From Hofstenia miamia (lineage: Eukaryota; Xenacoelomorpha; Acoela; Hofsteniidae), in the NCBI GenBank assembly GCA_900660155.1, contig CABFPE010000423.1, positions 393,022-457,021 on the forward strand: DNA of 64,000 nt, given 5' to 3'. A model generated the notes under the pieces. That model was not told the origin of the DNA. It did no database searches and worked only from the letters and a program-made list of their open reading frames with translations. Numbering within the stretch: position 1 is the stretch's first letter; every line of letters starts with the position of its first letter. The position numbers were made by a program, and so were the translations under genes. Positions 1 to 13,056 of the stretch are shown piece by piece.

Positions 1-950
1 GAGAACACTCAATAAAATTTAATTAACCTTTGTTACTTGATGTTAGCTATACTAAAATGCTTTTCTAAATTCATCAGAGACTTCTCAGGGTAACTTGTTC
101 ATGTATAGCTTTACAAGTATATGTACTAGCACCCTGATAAGTTATAGGGATAGGGAACTTACACTTGCCCTTTGTTTTGTTATTTGTTTAATTCTTTTTG
201 CTGCCACCTAAATTGTATGAGCTGAGACAGCACTGACTGTAGGTCTTAATTACACATGGGGCACACTATTCACCCAAGAACTCATATACTCACTCTCTCT
301 TAACTTAGGGCTCTCATCTGATGCAACTCTTTTTATGAGGTTCTCTATATCAGATCAGCTGAGTGTGGCCACACCCTTCCTTACCTGATCACTTTTATTA
401 TTTTAACACTTAGGTGTAGGTTCACCACATTATCAGAGTGGTTAATTATATAATTCTGCCACATTATAGTACCTGATTGAATTGGAATAGCATAGCTTTA
501 CTTAGTTTTTCATCAAAAGCAGTTCACAAGAAGTAAACAATCAGTACTATAACAATATTTTTATTTTGAAAGTGCTTAGTAACTAACATTTTTAAATGAA
601 AGAATTTAAAAAAAAGATAAACAGATGTAATTCCTTCAAAAACATATATTTTGACTATTATGTGTTTAATCAAATAATAATCAAGCATTTTCATCTTGGC
701 ATCAATTTCATATGATTACAACTACATATAATAAATAATTATTTTGTGATGCCACCCCAGAAAATTCAATAATTGGTTCATTTGTCATTTCAGAATAATT
801 CCATTAACTTTAAAACAAAACAAATTTGTAATCATTTTTGGAAAAAATTTGAGAAAAGTAATAGAAATGTCAATTTATCTGCACTCTTATATATTCCTAA
901 TTGATTTATATTTTTATCCTAATTACCTTTTCTACTAATATGATCAATTA
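1..950. other. AT-rich intergenic, nothing recognised
   Basis: No reading frame with recognisable motifs, no clear terminal repeats and no RNA gene are visible. The sequence is ordinary AT-rich non-coding DNA. Confidence 0.6.
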
Positions 951-1661
951 CAGTAGGGGACAAATTATTATGAACACCTATGATTTTTTGGTTTTTCTTG
1001 GATATATCATAAACTAACAACTTATTAATATGCACAATCATACAAATTTAGTTATAATAATTGAGTTTTTATATTAGGCAATAAAAGATATGTACCCAAG
1101 CTGATGAGCCAATAATAGTACATCACTACAATAGACTAGACATATATGAGTATTAAATGGAAGTAATAGAAATTCACAATTAGAGAGTTTTTCATGATAC
1201 AAAATTACAAAATATAGTTTACAAATTATGTAAAACTAGCATGACAATCTTTTTGAAGTGCTTCTTCATCATTGCTGGTATCAATGGAGGTACTCTTTGA
1301 GGTGTAACAGATTGGCAACAAAGACTATTGAGTTGGAGATGCACTGTACGTGTTGAAACTTCAACTCCTCATTCAACTAGGTTTGATTTCTATCTATGTG
1401 TTCAGTGCTTCTCTGTGTTCTGTATCTGTTATTCCATAGATTTGCCTATACACATTAACAAATGAGACTGTATATACTATTAGAATTACAGTGCATTTAT
1501 TGACTCAATATAGCTTAGGTATGTATCATTTATTGCCAAGGCAAAAACCTAATTATTAGTAGAAATATGTATGACTTTGTGCAATAATAACTCCTTGGTG
1601 TATGATATATCCATAAAAAACCAAAAAATCATAGGTATTCATAATAATTTGTCCCCTACTG
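951..1661. mobile_element. Tc1/mariner-type MITE with long terminal inverted repeats
   Basis: The element begins with cagtaggggacaaattatta and ends with the reverse complement of the same sequence. A TA dinucleotide lies directly outside each end (949-950 and 1662-1663), as expected for Tc1/mariner insertion. The outer 60 bases or so of the arms match almost perfectly. Weaker inverted similarity continues inward to about 150 bases, for example the GGCAATAAA stretch near 1078 and its counterpart near 1535. At 711 bp it is far too short for a full transposase. It is therefore a non-autonomous deletion derivative that kept a scrap of coding sequence on the minus strand. Confidence 0.85.
1243..1364 (-). 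pseudogene. Tc1/mariner transposase DNA-binding-domain remnant
   Basis: Read on the minus strand this stretch is open for about 40 codons. It contains VSTRTVHLQLNSL followed by a PPLIPAMMKKHF stretch. The first part resembles the second helix-turn-helix of Tc1-like transposases (the S-x-R-T-V-x-x-x-L-x-x-L pattern), and the second resembles the following basic linker (P-L-x-x-x-M-x-x-x-x-x-F). No catalytic DDE/D residues are present. The call depends on its place inside TA-flanked inverted repeats as much as on the motif, and the motif alone would be weak. Confidence 0.55.
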
Positions 1662-4584
1662 TAGTTTTAGTTAATCTGAAAAACCTGTAAGGAGATCTAT
1701 AATTACAAAATATAATAAATTGATATGAATATGGATATGAATATGAGTTATTATTTGAAGCTTGTAAATTAATTCCACCTTTACATGTATTTGCATATTA
1801 AAATAATTACTCTCTATTAATCTGAATTACATGATATTACATGATCTTGGATGCCCAGTTACAAGTAATCAACAACATTAGAATTGAAATTAAGTGGCTG
1901 AATTGTGAAATGAAGTGTGTTCATTGATGCTATTCATTATTCTATATCCATTATTTACTTAACAAATACTAAATGAAAGGTTGTTTAAAGTTTTGACAGC
2001 CTACATTGTTGAACTGCTTTTTGTTGAATCAAGAAGAGATATTTTACTTACTTAACACATTAAAATTAAATTCTAAGCCTTTTCTATGTAGACACTCTTT
2101 CACAAAGTGGTAAAAGTAAGCCTTCTCACATCACTGTGTCTGGTCAAGAGACTTTAGAAAAATACTGTTTTCCTTTTGTTTTGAACAATAATAAGCAAAT
2201 TGAGTATTATTAATAAAAAGTTGTTACAGTAACAAAACAAAGTTTATTTACTTTGCTTAGTAGTGCAATAAATAATAAATACACATCAAATTCTAAGTTC
2301 TGAATAACAGGCTTAAAGCTAAATGTCTAATAAGTCTTAAAGGGCATGCATAGGGTAAACTATAGCACACCAATCATCTATTGTCATGTTTTGTGAAGGA
2401 CTCTGTCTGTACTGCTCCTTTATCCAGGACAACTATACTCATGAATATCCAATTCTTAGAAGATAAATGGACAAAACTCTACTAGAGAATAAATGATACA
2501 ATGTGACAATTTGCAAATGTGAATATAAGTAACAATTTGTATCTCACTGAATTTTGAGTAGATGTAGAAGTACCCATCCAGAGCTGAGCCACTTTAGTTA
2601 AGTAATGTAAACTAAGGTCTAGTTAGTTACAAATCTAGAGAAGCTCCTTCATTAAAGACAATGTGAGGTGAGCCTTACAACAGACCAAATAGATCAATGA
2701 GGAACAAAGTCATTTCATGGTGAGTGCTATTTCCAAAGTTGAGAGCTGACATTGACACTAACCATATTTTATGCAGTGAATTCAAATTAGGTTGAATTCT
2801 ACAGTTAAGAGAATTTCTTACAAGTTAAGCCTATAATGCCTTCAAAGATTTTGCATGTACTTGCTAAAAACTAGTTTGAACTTAATGAACAATTTGTTCT
2901 AAACAATTTTACTTATATTACATTTTAAGTTAATTTATTAAATAATCAAGATATGATTCTTAATTTATATAATATATTTAAATGTAGTGGGAATATTCCC
3001 AAATTGGATATCAGGTTTTGAATTGATAAAGGAATATTATTGAATAGATATTCAAATGAAGTTTTATTTTTTTTATTATACAGTGCAATAGTGTTTACAA
3101 ATGTGATTAACTCACAGATTACTCTAATTACATTAAGTCAAACCAGAAAAGATTTATTTTCTTAAAACTGTTTTTAAACCAACTTTAATCAACTACAAGT
3201 TGTAGTTATTTAATTAAATAAGCTCTTGTTCTTAATAACAAAGTTTAAAAACTATTATTTAGCTACTTTTAATTAAGCTATTTTTAAGGGTTTGTTAAGC
3301 AAGCAAATTCTTGACTCTTTAGTGGATGGGAACCCTAAATCATCCACTAAATTGTAAGCAAACTAAATTGTTTTTATTATTAACAAATAAATCTCAACTA
3401 AAGAAAGAATACTTTGTACACCTGAAAGATTAACCAAACCATGCTTTCTACCTAAGATAAAAAGCTCAAAAATTAGCAAATATTTTTTATTGGTCGCTTC
3501 ATTTTTAAAGAATTTAAACTAAATTGAACATTTTTAGCAAAAAATATTTAAATTTAAATTTTACTGAAAATCCCCCATTTGCATTTTTTCGAAATTTTTG
3601 GAGTTTGGACTTCACCGTTTTGTAGGTGAACGAACTGAAACTATTCGCAAACGAACGTTATTTTTATTTCTATGAAATTTATATTAATCTCTTTTTTTAA
3701 TGATCATATCAAAGTTTCAAAAAGTCAGTTTTCGAATGTTCTATTGATTTCGAATACTGCGTAAGCTACACTATGCATGAAATTCGGGACTAATTTTTTA
3801 GCCTGCTTCAAAAATGTAGATCTCTACGCGTCACTAGTCGAGACTTTTTTTAATCTGGTTCTCATGAATTCGATTCCATTTTACGGTTTATTTTTCTAAA
3901 AGCTGTAATTGTGTACAATGCCTTCTCTCGTCATCTTCAAGCGATCCCTTTTTTCATGACATTAATTAATTTTACCTTGAATTCCCTTCTGCTTTAGCGT
4001 AAATAATCGTTAATTGTTAGATAAAACAGATTCTCTTTGAAGTTACACTAATAAAAATAATGCTTTGAATACTCATAAGACGCCTTAGTAAATTGTAACT
4101 ATTATAGTGTTTGTCTTAGTGTTCCGAAACTTGTAATCATTCTAAATGACAGCTGCCAAAAAAATAAGTTACAGATAGTGTACAAATGCCAATCTCACAG
4201 TGCATATATTGTTCAAAAATTCTGAAATTTTTGATCATGACTACCTGAATATCAGGAATGCTGGAATTTAAAAATGTGACTGTTACCAGACATACATCAA
4301 TATTTAGTAATTTTAGGTTATCTTAATGTAGACGACTAGCTTTTTGATTAAAACAACATATATATTTTTGATATTTCCTTAAAGATCGGACATTCACATC
4401 ATAGTAATATAACAGGTAGAGGTTTACAGTGCTGTAGTTAATTTGTTGGGGCACATATACTCCAATTGGTGTGAGCTATTCTTTTTTTTCTTTATAGGGC
4501 ATGCCTGAGAAATGCATTTCTGAGACTGGGATTGCTGTTTAATTTTTCCATTATTAACTGAAAAGCAATTTATAAATTATGTTT
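1662..4584. other. AT-rich intergenic, nothing recognised
   Basis: About 2.9 kb with no supported gene. Short AT-rich runs and homopolymers are present, but I see no coding motif, terminal repeat or tandem array. Confidence 0.5.
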
Positions 4585-5565
4585 TCTTGATTTTCTTTCT
4601 TGTCATAAATCTTGTACTCATGATTTTTGAGCAAAATAAGCAAAGTCTTTCTGGTTTAAATGCTTTGGGTTTATGACCATATCGGCCACAATTTGTACAT
4701 TGGAAAATATGTATTCTTTCATACACTACGCATGAACACATACCATTTATAAGGCAACAATTTTACTGTTTAAGAAAGTTACGAACATCGGAGTTATTTT
4801 GCCGATCAATTGCTTGGTAGACTATTAGTTTGCAGAAAATTATTCGAACGTAGGATATCCTTCATCAAATTTTTTTTCAACTCAACAAAATCTTTACTTT
4901 CATTGTACATTGGCACAATAGTCATAGTATATTTAGGTAGCTGTAGTTTAGAATATTTTATAGGTATTTTCATATTTTTCACTACTGCTTCACTAATGCT
5001 TGAAATGTCGTCTTTCAAGTTCGAAAATAACATTTCCATCTTTGAATGCATTTCTTTTATTTATTATTACGTTAATGTTGTCTTTGATTACAACGCTTGC
5101 AATTGATTTTTCAGTTTCTTTCAATTTTCCATTTCTGACCTTTTTGTTTGCTACAGTTAGTTTACCTGAGGTTAATTCAATGGACTTACGTTTTGCAATA
5201 TCAGAGTATGAGTTTTATTTTAATGAAAATAACGTGGTGTACGACTTTGAATATTACAAAATGATACATTGTTTACCATTCACTAGAAATTCCACAAGTT
5301 TAGATTTGACTTCATTAATAGGTTTAATCAATTTATTAAGCATTGCAACAGATAGCTGTTTATGTGATGATACAGCAGCAGATAACTCATTAATAACTAT
5401 GTCCGGTATTTTCATAAACTTCACATGAACAAAATTATCAATTTTAGCAGGATTTTTTCTATGTCACCAGAAACATTCTGCAAAATAGCCGACGCATCAT
5501 AAAAATTTGAGATATCATTGTAACGGTGATGGATGCATTGATAGTCATTTTGATCCATGAATAAT
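4585..5565 (-). pseudogene. LINE ORF1 (gag-like) relic with zinc knuckle
   Basis: On the minus strand, overlapping frames give an acidic/basic helical region: FMKIPDIVINELSAAVSS near 5400, then an 81-residue open stretch at 4806-5051. Toward 4610-4705 there is a CTNCGRYGHKPKA stretch followed by CLFCSK. This is the CxxCxxxGHxxxxC-type zinc knuckle pattern of non-LTR retrotransposon ORF1 proteins, with the last cysteine of the first knuckle replaced by Phe. Several frameshifts and stops separate the pieces, so it is dead. No RT segment follows at lower coordinates, which makes it an isolated 5' portion of an element. The family assignment is inference. Confidence 0.6.
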
Positions 5566-6999
5566 GCCGATTATAAACTTGAATTCCGCAAATAAAAATA
5601 TAATCTAATTAAACTATAATATATAGGAAAATACAGTACTGCTTATATTTACATTCTAGATGGTGACAGTCGCAATTGCTGATGAATTACAAAAATATTT
5701 CATTGGCCTTGCTGGAAAACATCTTGGATCTCTCCGTTGTTAAAATCCAATTAGGTTCCATCCCTTCAAGTCACTTCTTATCGTCCAATAGCTGTCAATC
5801 ATTTTGAGCGCCTTGTCTTTCATTACGTGTCCCCTAAAATTCTTCACCTCTTCTCAGCATGGTAGTCTTCCGGGTCGTTTTACATCACTAACTTGTCCAC
5901 TTTGATTGAAAACGGCTATTTTCACTCTGATCATAATGATCCTGGTTGCATTAGACTTTCAATCAAAGACTTTGTAGCACTTATGCAAAATTATTCCTTT
6001 GATCTTCGAACAAGTCTGTCCTCTTTTAGAGCTACTAGTTGTGAAGCCGAACTTCTGTTTTCACTTAGAATACTACCATAGAAAACAGCAAGTTGTTTTA
6101 CATACTTTACTTTATACTTCGATGTTGATTTTGTACAAGTTTTCACTCTGAATTTGCAATTATATAATGTTCAATTTAAAATGTATTTATGATGAATATC
6201 TAAAGAGATTTAGCCCTCAAAAACACATGTGTTAATATGAATTTATTTTGACAGATTCGCATTGCATGTAGTGTGATAGCAATTCACTGCTGTGTAATTG
6301 TATATAATCGTACTTTGCAAATTTCAATATGGAGATGTCTTTAGTACAAATGTGTACTTACTCATGGTGTAAAAATAACACAAATGTACTCTTGTACAAA
6401 TGATGTAGGTTGGAATACTACCAGATCAATCAATTTATATTTTGGGTTAATCAAATCCAGCTATTTAAATTCATTGTAAATTCCTTATAAGTGACCTGTG
6501 CTGGCTAAGGCCTCTAATGGTATTGGAATAAACTTTGTACACTACCAAACAACAATGATCTCAGATAAACAACTGAAGGCATTGCGTGCATCTAGGAGCA
6601 TTTAGATAGTAAAAGAACAAGTTTTTGTAGTTTATCCAAGTAAAAAATAATCAGCTTTATAATATTTTTTGCTTTTCATCTTCTGATTTGACGTATCTTT
6701 TGTTTCTTTTGGAATATACTTTCCATTGGAGACAGACTTTCCTGAAAAAGACAGACTTGTAAGGCAATTGTGCGCTGTAATATTGTAACCTTTACCAAAA
6801 AATGGCTTTATGAGTTTCATTGTCACAGTTTCTGGTATGGAGGAATCTCTGAATCAGCTAAAAGAAACCAAATGTTTACTTCAGCAACTCATATCTTAAT
6901 GCTACACTTCCAAGGTTTTGATCTAATACACACCCTAAAGGGCTCAGCTGTGAAATTCCAGTAACTGCTCATTAATAGTCATTTGAGGTCCGGAACAAA
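5566..6999. other. AT-rich region, nothing recognised
   Basis: Small open frames exist (for example 5893-6081, +) but none has a recognisable domain, and they are of the length expected by chance. No terminal repeats were found. Confidence 0.5.
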
Positions 7000-7793
7000 A
7001 GAATTTTTTATCAGTTTTTCTGAATGCAGATTGGTGGATGCCATCATAAGCAAGAAGAGTGGAATGGATAGAGTGCGGCGAAGAAAATGATCAAAGACTG
7101 GAATGACGCTAAGACAACGTTGAGAGAAGCTTCTTATGATTTGATTGCAGTGCTCAATTTTTTTAAGCGATTATGATCAGCACAGACAGGGGTGATTTCA
7201 AAGAGGTAGATTTGGTGAGGTGTGAATTTCTTCCTGGATTCTGCGATGATATTGTGTAGCTTTGAGCAGAACGTGTAGGGACTGGAATTGAGCGCATCGA
7301 TAAGACCGGGGTTTGAGCATTACAGTGTCAACGTTTGTATTTTCGTATCGCGCGATTTTTTGCGTTCGTGCTGCGGTGTTACTTCCTGCGTACGAGTCAA
7401 TAGTTGTGGTTTTGACGTTTGGTTGTTACTTTTGCGGTGCGGGCGATATTCTAGGAAAGGAAAAGAGTTTGGGGTTTGTGAAGTGCCGGCGATTTAGTTT
7501 TGAGGCATTGTTGGTTGAGAGAGTGACTTTTGCGGGGTTTTTTCGACGTTTGCGGGGGTGTATTGTGAAGACTTGAAAAGAAAGATAATAGCTTCGTCGG
7601 CGTTTTCTTCATTTAGCAAGGCGAACATTTGATGTAGCGTTGTTTTCTTTTTGTTTCTTATCAAAGCGCTAGCCGCAACTAGAGTCGCGGCGCCCTCAAA
7701 CAGAACTGCGCATCGCTTCTGCGAGAGCGGGGGCAATCCGACCGTTCTCCACAAGAGCTGATATAATTTTATTGCAATTATAATTATAGACAC
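7000..7793 (-). pseudogene. GC-richer patch with degraded coding-like sequence
   Basis: This block has visibly higher GC (CGCG, GCGG and CCCCCG words) than its surroundings. On the minus strand 7494-7793 is open for 99 residues with a sober composition (LPPLSQKRCAVLFEGAATL, then ALLNEENADEAIIFLF). Other minus-strand frames continue in pieces toward 7000, for example YLFEITPVCADHNRLKKLST near 7160-7220. I do not recognise the family. It may be a decayed mobile element or a fragment of foreign or host coding DNA. Composition and open frame support past coding, and nothing supports a function. Confidence 0.3.
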
Positions 7794-10165
7794 TTGCAGT
7801 TTGAATATTTTATTGCCTTCCTGTTTCTTAAATTAGATGCTAACGTAATATGAGAAATGATTTGTTGATTTATTTGTGTGAATCATGTAGACACTAGCGC
7901 TTTATTTTCCGAAGAATTAAAATGCACGGCTTGTTTGTTTGCAATTAGTGACCACTTGGTCGCATTTAAGGGACCAGTCCCAAGAAGTCTTCTTCAGGAG
8001 CTGTGGAATTATTTGTTTAAATGGGTATGTACAAGTTGTACATAATATGTACACCTTGGGTATGCACCTAAAATAATTTCAAAAAATATATAATCATGTT
8101 TTTAGATTAAAATAAGGTTGATTGTAAAAAATATCATTTATTAACTAAAAGTGAACACATTAATGGATATTTTATTCGGTAAACCGATATATTAGAAATA
8201 AATATTTAGGGAATTTATATGAGAAGTTCTTAATATGAAATATATATATATATATAAGCTATGCTTTAATTAATTAACAATTTAAATTTTAAAAATCCCC
8301 CGACATTTTTAAGACTGTTTTTCAGTTTAATTTTAATTTACATTCCTTCTCTTTGAAATAGTACGAGGCAAAACAAAATATTAGGTTTTGCGTGAGCTGT
8401 GTGGGGTACGGTTTAGATTGCATTTAGATGAGAGCATTTGCGATGGGAAAGTCCGCATCGAACATTGGGTAATATTTTTTAAAAATGGAAAAATGGTGAA
8501 AAAATAATTAATGTCGTATTTCGGGTGGGAGTTTGAGTGTTGAGTATTTTTAAATTATAAATAGCGTATAATTCTTTCAATGAATTTTTTTAAAAATTTA
8601 AATAGTTATGTATGTAAGACAACTTTATTAAAACTTATACCAAAATGCAAAGTTCTAACTCATGCCACGTGTGAAAGAGTTAAGAAATTTAGGCCAATCA
8701 CGTTTGGGCCAACCTCATCAAGAATAATTGACGCATTGTCCCAAATGAATACAGAAAAACGTTAGGGCCCGATACGAGCAAAGAGCATTTTGCATTTTTA
8801 TTATTCCCATGCGTTTAACACAATATTGCACACAAGATTACTAAATCAACTATATGAAAACACTCACATTCAACTTTGCGCTCAACTTTGCGTACAGAAC
8901 CTAGGAAAACACAGTGAATAGTGACTACACCATTCTCATTTGCTATTTTCAGGTGTGTGTAATTTTATTTCCTTTTTTTATTTTTTTTGCATTTTTTTAT
9001 TTATAACGTACTTTTACTTTGAAAAGTGATAGCGACAGTATCTATTTCAAAAATTCAAATTGCTAATAAATGGTATATTCAATATTTTCTTTCAGCAAAG
9101 TTTTGTGGCCATGATCAACAGCCATTCCAAAATGAGAGCCAATTTCTACCCTTAGAGTACTTCTTGGAAATATATATATACATATGTAACAGAATTGGAA
9201 TTGGATTCGACTTAAAGCGGGATTTGTGTGAGCCAGGAATATCCCGGATTTCTTGACATATCAATTTGGGTTGCGATTGAACCTAATATTCTAATTATCA
9301 TTTGAAATAAAAGAATAATTTCACTTAAAATCTTAAAATTTAGAAATGAGAAAAAAGTTTATCTTAACATTTAATCAGTCATGCCTTTTTGGCATGTACA
9401 ATATTTCTCTCATCTAAATTTTGTCTGGTACAATCAAAGAACGTTTAGAAATTAAATCTATAGTTAATTATAAATCATTAAATCATTAAAGATTAAGAAT
9501 TTAGAAAATTAATCTTTGCATATATATATATATATATGTCAAATTTTTGAAGGTTAGAATGCGTAACAAAATTCCTATAATTTTTTATTTTCAAACACAA
9601 TTCATGGATTGCACAATCGTTTAACAGATAATGCTCTTAAAACTTTGTAAACAAACGAAAACATCTTATAGAGCGTAATTTCACAACGGTGAGTTCTACT
9701 TTCAATTTAGTCTTCAACTGGATTCGTTCAGTTATGCTATCTTTACTTTAATTCCAATGCAAGCTTAAAGCATTTGTAATACGAGTAGTCCCTACTCCAC
9801 TTCGCAGTTTATAGGTTTTTCTTCTAATGGGTAGTTAATGATAATGCTGCTTGTGTTTAGGAATAGATAAGGGTTTTCATGAATGTTGGACACTATTCTC
9901 GCAATTTCCGCATGCATGCATGCGTAATCAATTTTTGGATAAGTGCATAGATTCGATATATTTTATTTTTTAATTTAGTCATTATCTTTGTGCTTTTTCT
10001 TTGAGAGTGATTTTTATCATAGTGTGCATAATTGAGTTAAACATAACACTCTTTGCGAGTTACTTATTGATACTATTTCAGACGTGCATGTTGCCTTGCC
10101 TAGTTTATTCATTATCTCATTGATTGACTGATTTACATCTATCGATAATAGAATGTTGTTTGACC
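7794..10165. other. AT-rich intergenic with short TA microsatellites
   Basis: No supported gene. TA dinucleotide runs occur near 8240-8257 and 9519-9538. Short open frames at 8580-8765 and 9026-9256 have no recognisable features. Confidence 0.5.
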
Positions 10166-10203
10166 TTAACCCTTCTACGGTACATGCTGTGACAATTGTC
10201 ACA
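10166..10203 (+). repeat. Left end of piggyBac: TTAA, terminal repeat, palindrome
   Basis: TTAA target site, then CCCTTCTACGGTACAT, then the 16-base palindrome TGTGACAATTGTCACA at 10188-10203. The palindrome is shared with the right end and is a plausible subterminal binding site for the transposase; the role is inference. Confidence 0.85.
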
Positions 10204-10662
10204 TGTAAATTGTAATCATTGATTGTATCATTGCTGTTATACTTATGTACTTAAAACTTCGTGACTTTTACAGTGTATATATGTACTTCAATGTGATTAA
10301 TCGGCAATGCCATATTTTCAACAATTTTTGATGGCAACTTCCTATCATATTAACACTTTAGTCTAGAGTGTGAGAAGAAAATCAATGCAATGTGTGTCTG
10401 ATGCTGTGGTGTATGTAAGATTGCGAGATAAGGATAAATACTTTCACTCTAATATATATTTCTTTGCGCTGCCTTTCTCTGCATAGTTAACATTTCTCTG
10501 CAATTAAATTTTCCTACTGGTCACTGATTGGTTCTCGCTCTAGTACGATCAATTTTATAAATGTCATTGAACTAGAATGAGAAATAAACACGTTGTGTAC
10601 AGTCTTCACATTAGTGTCGTGTGTAGAATAGACTTTTTATTGTGTGTTTCTTAGTTTCCCAA

Positions 10663-11178
10663 ATGGACAGACCAGGATTATTTGAAGTTTTTGACAATGT
10701 TGTTATGGAAAATGACGAAGAAGAAGATGACTCAGAAGAGGAAGATATCGTGGAAATATTCTCCGATGACTCCACAGATTCAGAAGAAGATGTGCGCTTG
10801 GAACCACTTCAAAGATATGTTGGCCGCGATGGAAATACTCAATGGACAAATCAGCCACCTGTTCAAAGAAGAGCGCCGAGGCATAATATTTTACGTGAAG
10901 CAGGTGGTCCAACAGTTCTCGCTGATCCTAACACTATTCCGGAAGCCTTCTCTCTTTTTGTGACAGACCATATGATAGAATCAATTGTGCGTTACACCAA
11001 CATCAATGCTCATTTTGTTATAGATCAACCAGATTGTGCAGCATTCATTCGTGATCGTTGGCATGATACCGATGTTGTGGAGATGAAAAGTTTAATTGGA
11101 CTGTTCATTCTAACAACGAAAGTTATGAACAAATGTGGTCTGCGGACTTGGGGCGTCCCATGTTTCGTGCCTGTATGA
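10663..11178 (+). pseudogene. piggyBac transposase, N-terminal segment
   Basis: The frame starts at the ATG in cccaaATGGACAG. It encodes an acidic N-terminus (NDEEEDDSEEED followed by more Asp/Glu) and then the start of the piggyBac core (VVEMKSLIGLFILTTKVMNK). At about 11133 the family normally runs straight into LWxxxxGRPxFRxxMS. Here the frame slips, giving CGLRTWGVPCFVPV and a stop, while the correct residues (MWSADLGRPMFRACMS) continue in another frame. A small deletion or frameshift therefore splits the gene. An upstream GTG at 10642 is in frame but is unlikely to be the start. Confidence 0.85.
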
Positions 11179-12128
11179 GTCTCTTGCGGTTTAAACTTCT
11201 TTTACGTTTTATCCGCTATAATAAGCCTCTACGACTGCAACAACCTCGAGAAATGCGTCATAAACTTGCTCCATTCATTGAGATTTGGAATCAGTTTGTA
11301 AATCACTGTCGTGCGTGCTATAGACCAGGTGCTAATATTACAGTAGATGAACAGTTAGTAGGCTTTCGTGGCCGATGCCCTTTCCGCGTATATATGCCTA
11401 AAAAGCCAAATAGATATGGCATAAAGATTTGGATGGCTGCAGATGCACAAACTGCCTATTGTTTCAATGCAGAAATTTACTTGGGTCGTGAGAATGGAGA
11501 AAATCGAGCTGTGCGTCTTGATCAACAAGTAGTGGAGCGTTTGATTGAACCTCTTCATGGTAGTGGGAGAAATGTAACCTGCGATAGATTTTTTACCAGC
11601 GTCCCTTTGGCTGAATCATTGCTGCATAATAATCTTACTATACTTGGAACCATCATGCCAAACAAACCTGAAATACCACGCCAGTTGTCGAGAAGTCGTC
11701 ACCATCCAGTTGGGACAAATGTCTTCTGTTTTTCTGAAAGAAAAACTCTACTTTTCCATGTTCCACGGGTCAGTAAAGCAGTCCATATTTTGAGCACCAT
11801 GCATCATACTAGTGAAGTCGACGAAGAACCTCCCTTCAAGCCAGCCATCATCAAGGACTACAATGCTACAAAATGGGGAGTAGATGCAGTCGACCAAATG
11901 GTGGCTTCTTACTCATGCAATCGTCAATCACGGCGTTGGCCCAACAAGCTGTTTCACAACATGTTGGACCTTGCAGCCTTGAATGCTCATGTGATTTTCA
12001 TTCATCGTCATCCCAACTGGAATGCTGGAAAAAACTTTCGCCGTCGTTTGTTCCTGGCTGAACTGGGTAAATCTCTTGTGCGCGATGAAATCCAAAGGCG
12101 AGCGACCCCATGTTTCGTGCCTGTATGA
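11133..12128 (+). pseudogene. piggyBac transposase catalytic core, first copy
   Basis: Continues the transposase after the frameshift. The three catalytic aspartates of the family are visible in context: TVDEQLVGF (first Asp), TCDRFFTSVPLAESLL (second) and WGVDAVDQM (third). The region runs through LFHNMLDLAALNAH and the basic RRRLFLAELGKSLVRDEIQRRA stretch. It then reads across the duplication junction into out-of-frame sequence and stops, so it lacks the cysteine-rich C-terminus. The core itself looks intact. Without the N-terminus in frame and without the C-terminal domain it is not expected to be active. Confidence 0.9.
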
Positions 12129-13056
12129 GTCTCTTGCGGTTTAAACTTCTTTTACGTTTTATCCGCTATAATAAGCCTCTACGACTGCAACATCCTCGAG
12201 AAATGCTGCATAAACTTGCTCTATTCATTGAGATTTGGAATCAATTTGTAAATCACTGTCATGCGTGCTATAGACCAGGTGCTAATATTACAGTAGATGA
12301 ACAGTTAGTAGGCTTTCGTGGCCGATGCCCTTTCCGCGTATATATGCCTAAAAAGCCAAATAGATATGGCATAAAGATTTGGATGGCTGCAGATGCACAA
12401 ACTGCCTATTGTTTCAATGCAGAAATTTACTTGGGTCGTGAGAATATAGAAAATCGAGCTGTGCGTCTTGATCAACAAATAGTGGAGCGTTTGATTGAAC
12501 CTCTTCATGGTAGTGGGAGAAATGTAACCTGCGATAGATTTTTTACCAGCGTCCCTTTGGCTGAATCATTGCTGCATAATAATCTTACTATACTTGGAAC
12601 CATCATGCCAAACAAACCTAAAATACCCCGCCAGTTGTCGAGAAGTCGTCACCATCCAGTTGGGACAAATGTCTTCTGTTTTTCTGAAAGAAAAACTCTA
12701 CTTTTCCATGCTCCACGGGTCAGTAAAGCAGTCCATATTTTGAGCATCATGCATCATACTAGTGAAGTCGACGAAGAACCTCCCTTCAAGCCAGCCATCA
12801 TCAAGGACTACAATGCTACAAAATGGGGAGTATATGCATTCGACCAAATGGTGGCTTCTTACTCATGCAATCGTCAATCACGGCGTTGGCCCAACAAGCT
12901 GTTTCACAACATGCTGGACCTTGCAGCCTTGAATGCTCATGTGATTTTCATTCATCTTCATCCCAACTGGAATGCTGGAAAAACTTTCGCCGTCGTTTGT
13001 TCCTGGCTGAACTGGGTAAATCTCTTGTGTGCGATGAAATCCAAAGGCGAGCGAAC
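11157..13056 (+). repeat. 950-bp tandem duplication inside the transposase
   Basis: The sequence from 11157 recurs exactly 950 bases later at 12107, and copy 1 ends where copy 2 begins. I count about 18 substitutions and one single-base deletion between the copies, close to 98% identity. The junction lies near GGCGAGCGA, which precedes the copy boundary at both ends. It could be a real slippage or unequal-exchange event, or two haplotypes assembled in series. Confidence 0.93.

Noticed and set aside
4810-5428. Plus-strand frames of 98 and 142 residues
   Set aside because: Hydrophobic AT-rich translations opposite the LINE ORF1 relic. The minus strand has the recognisable zinc knuckle.
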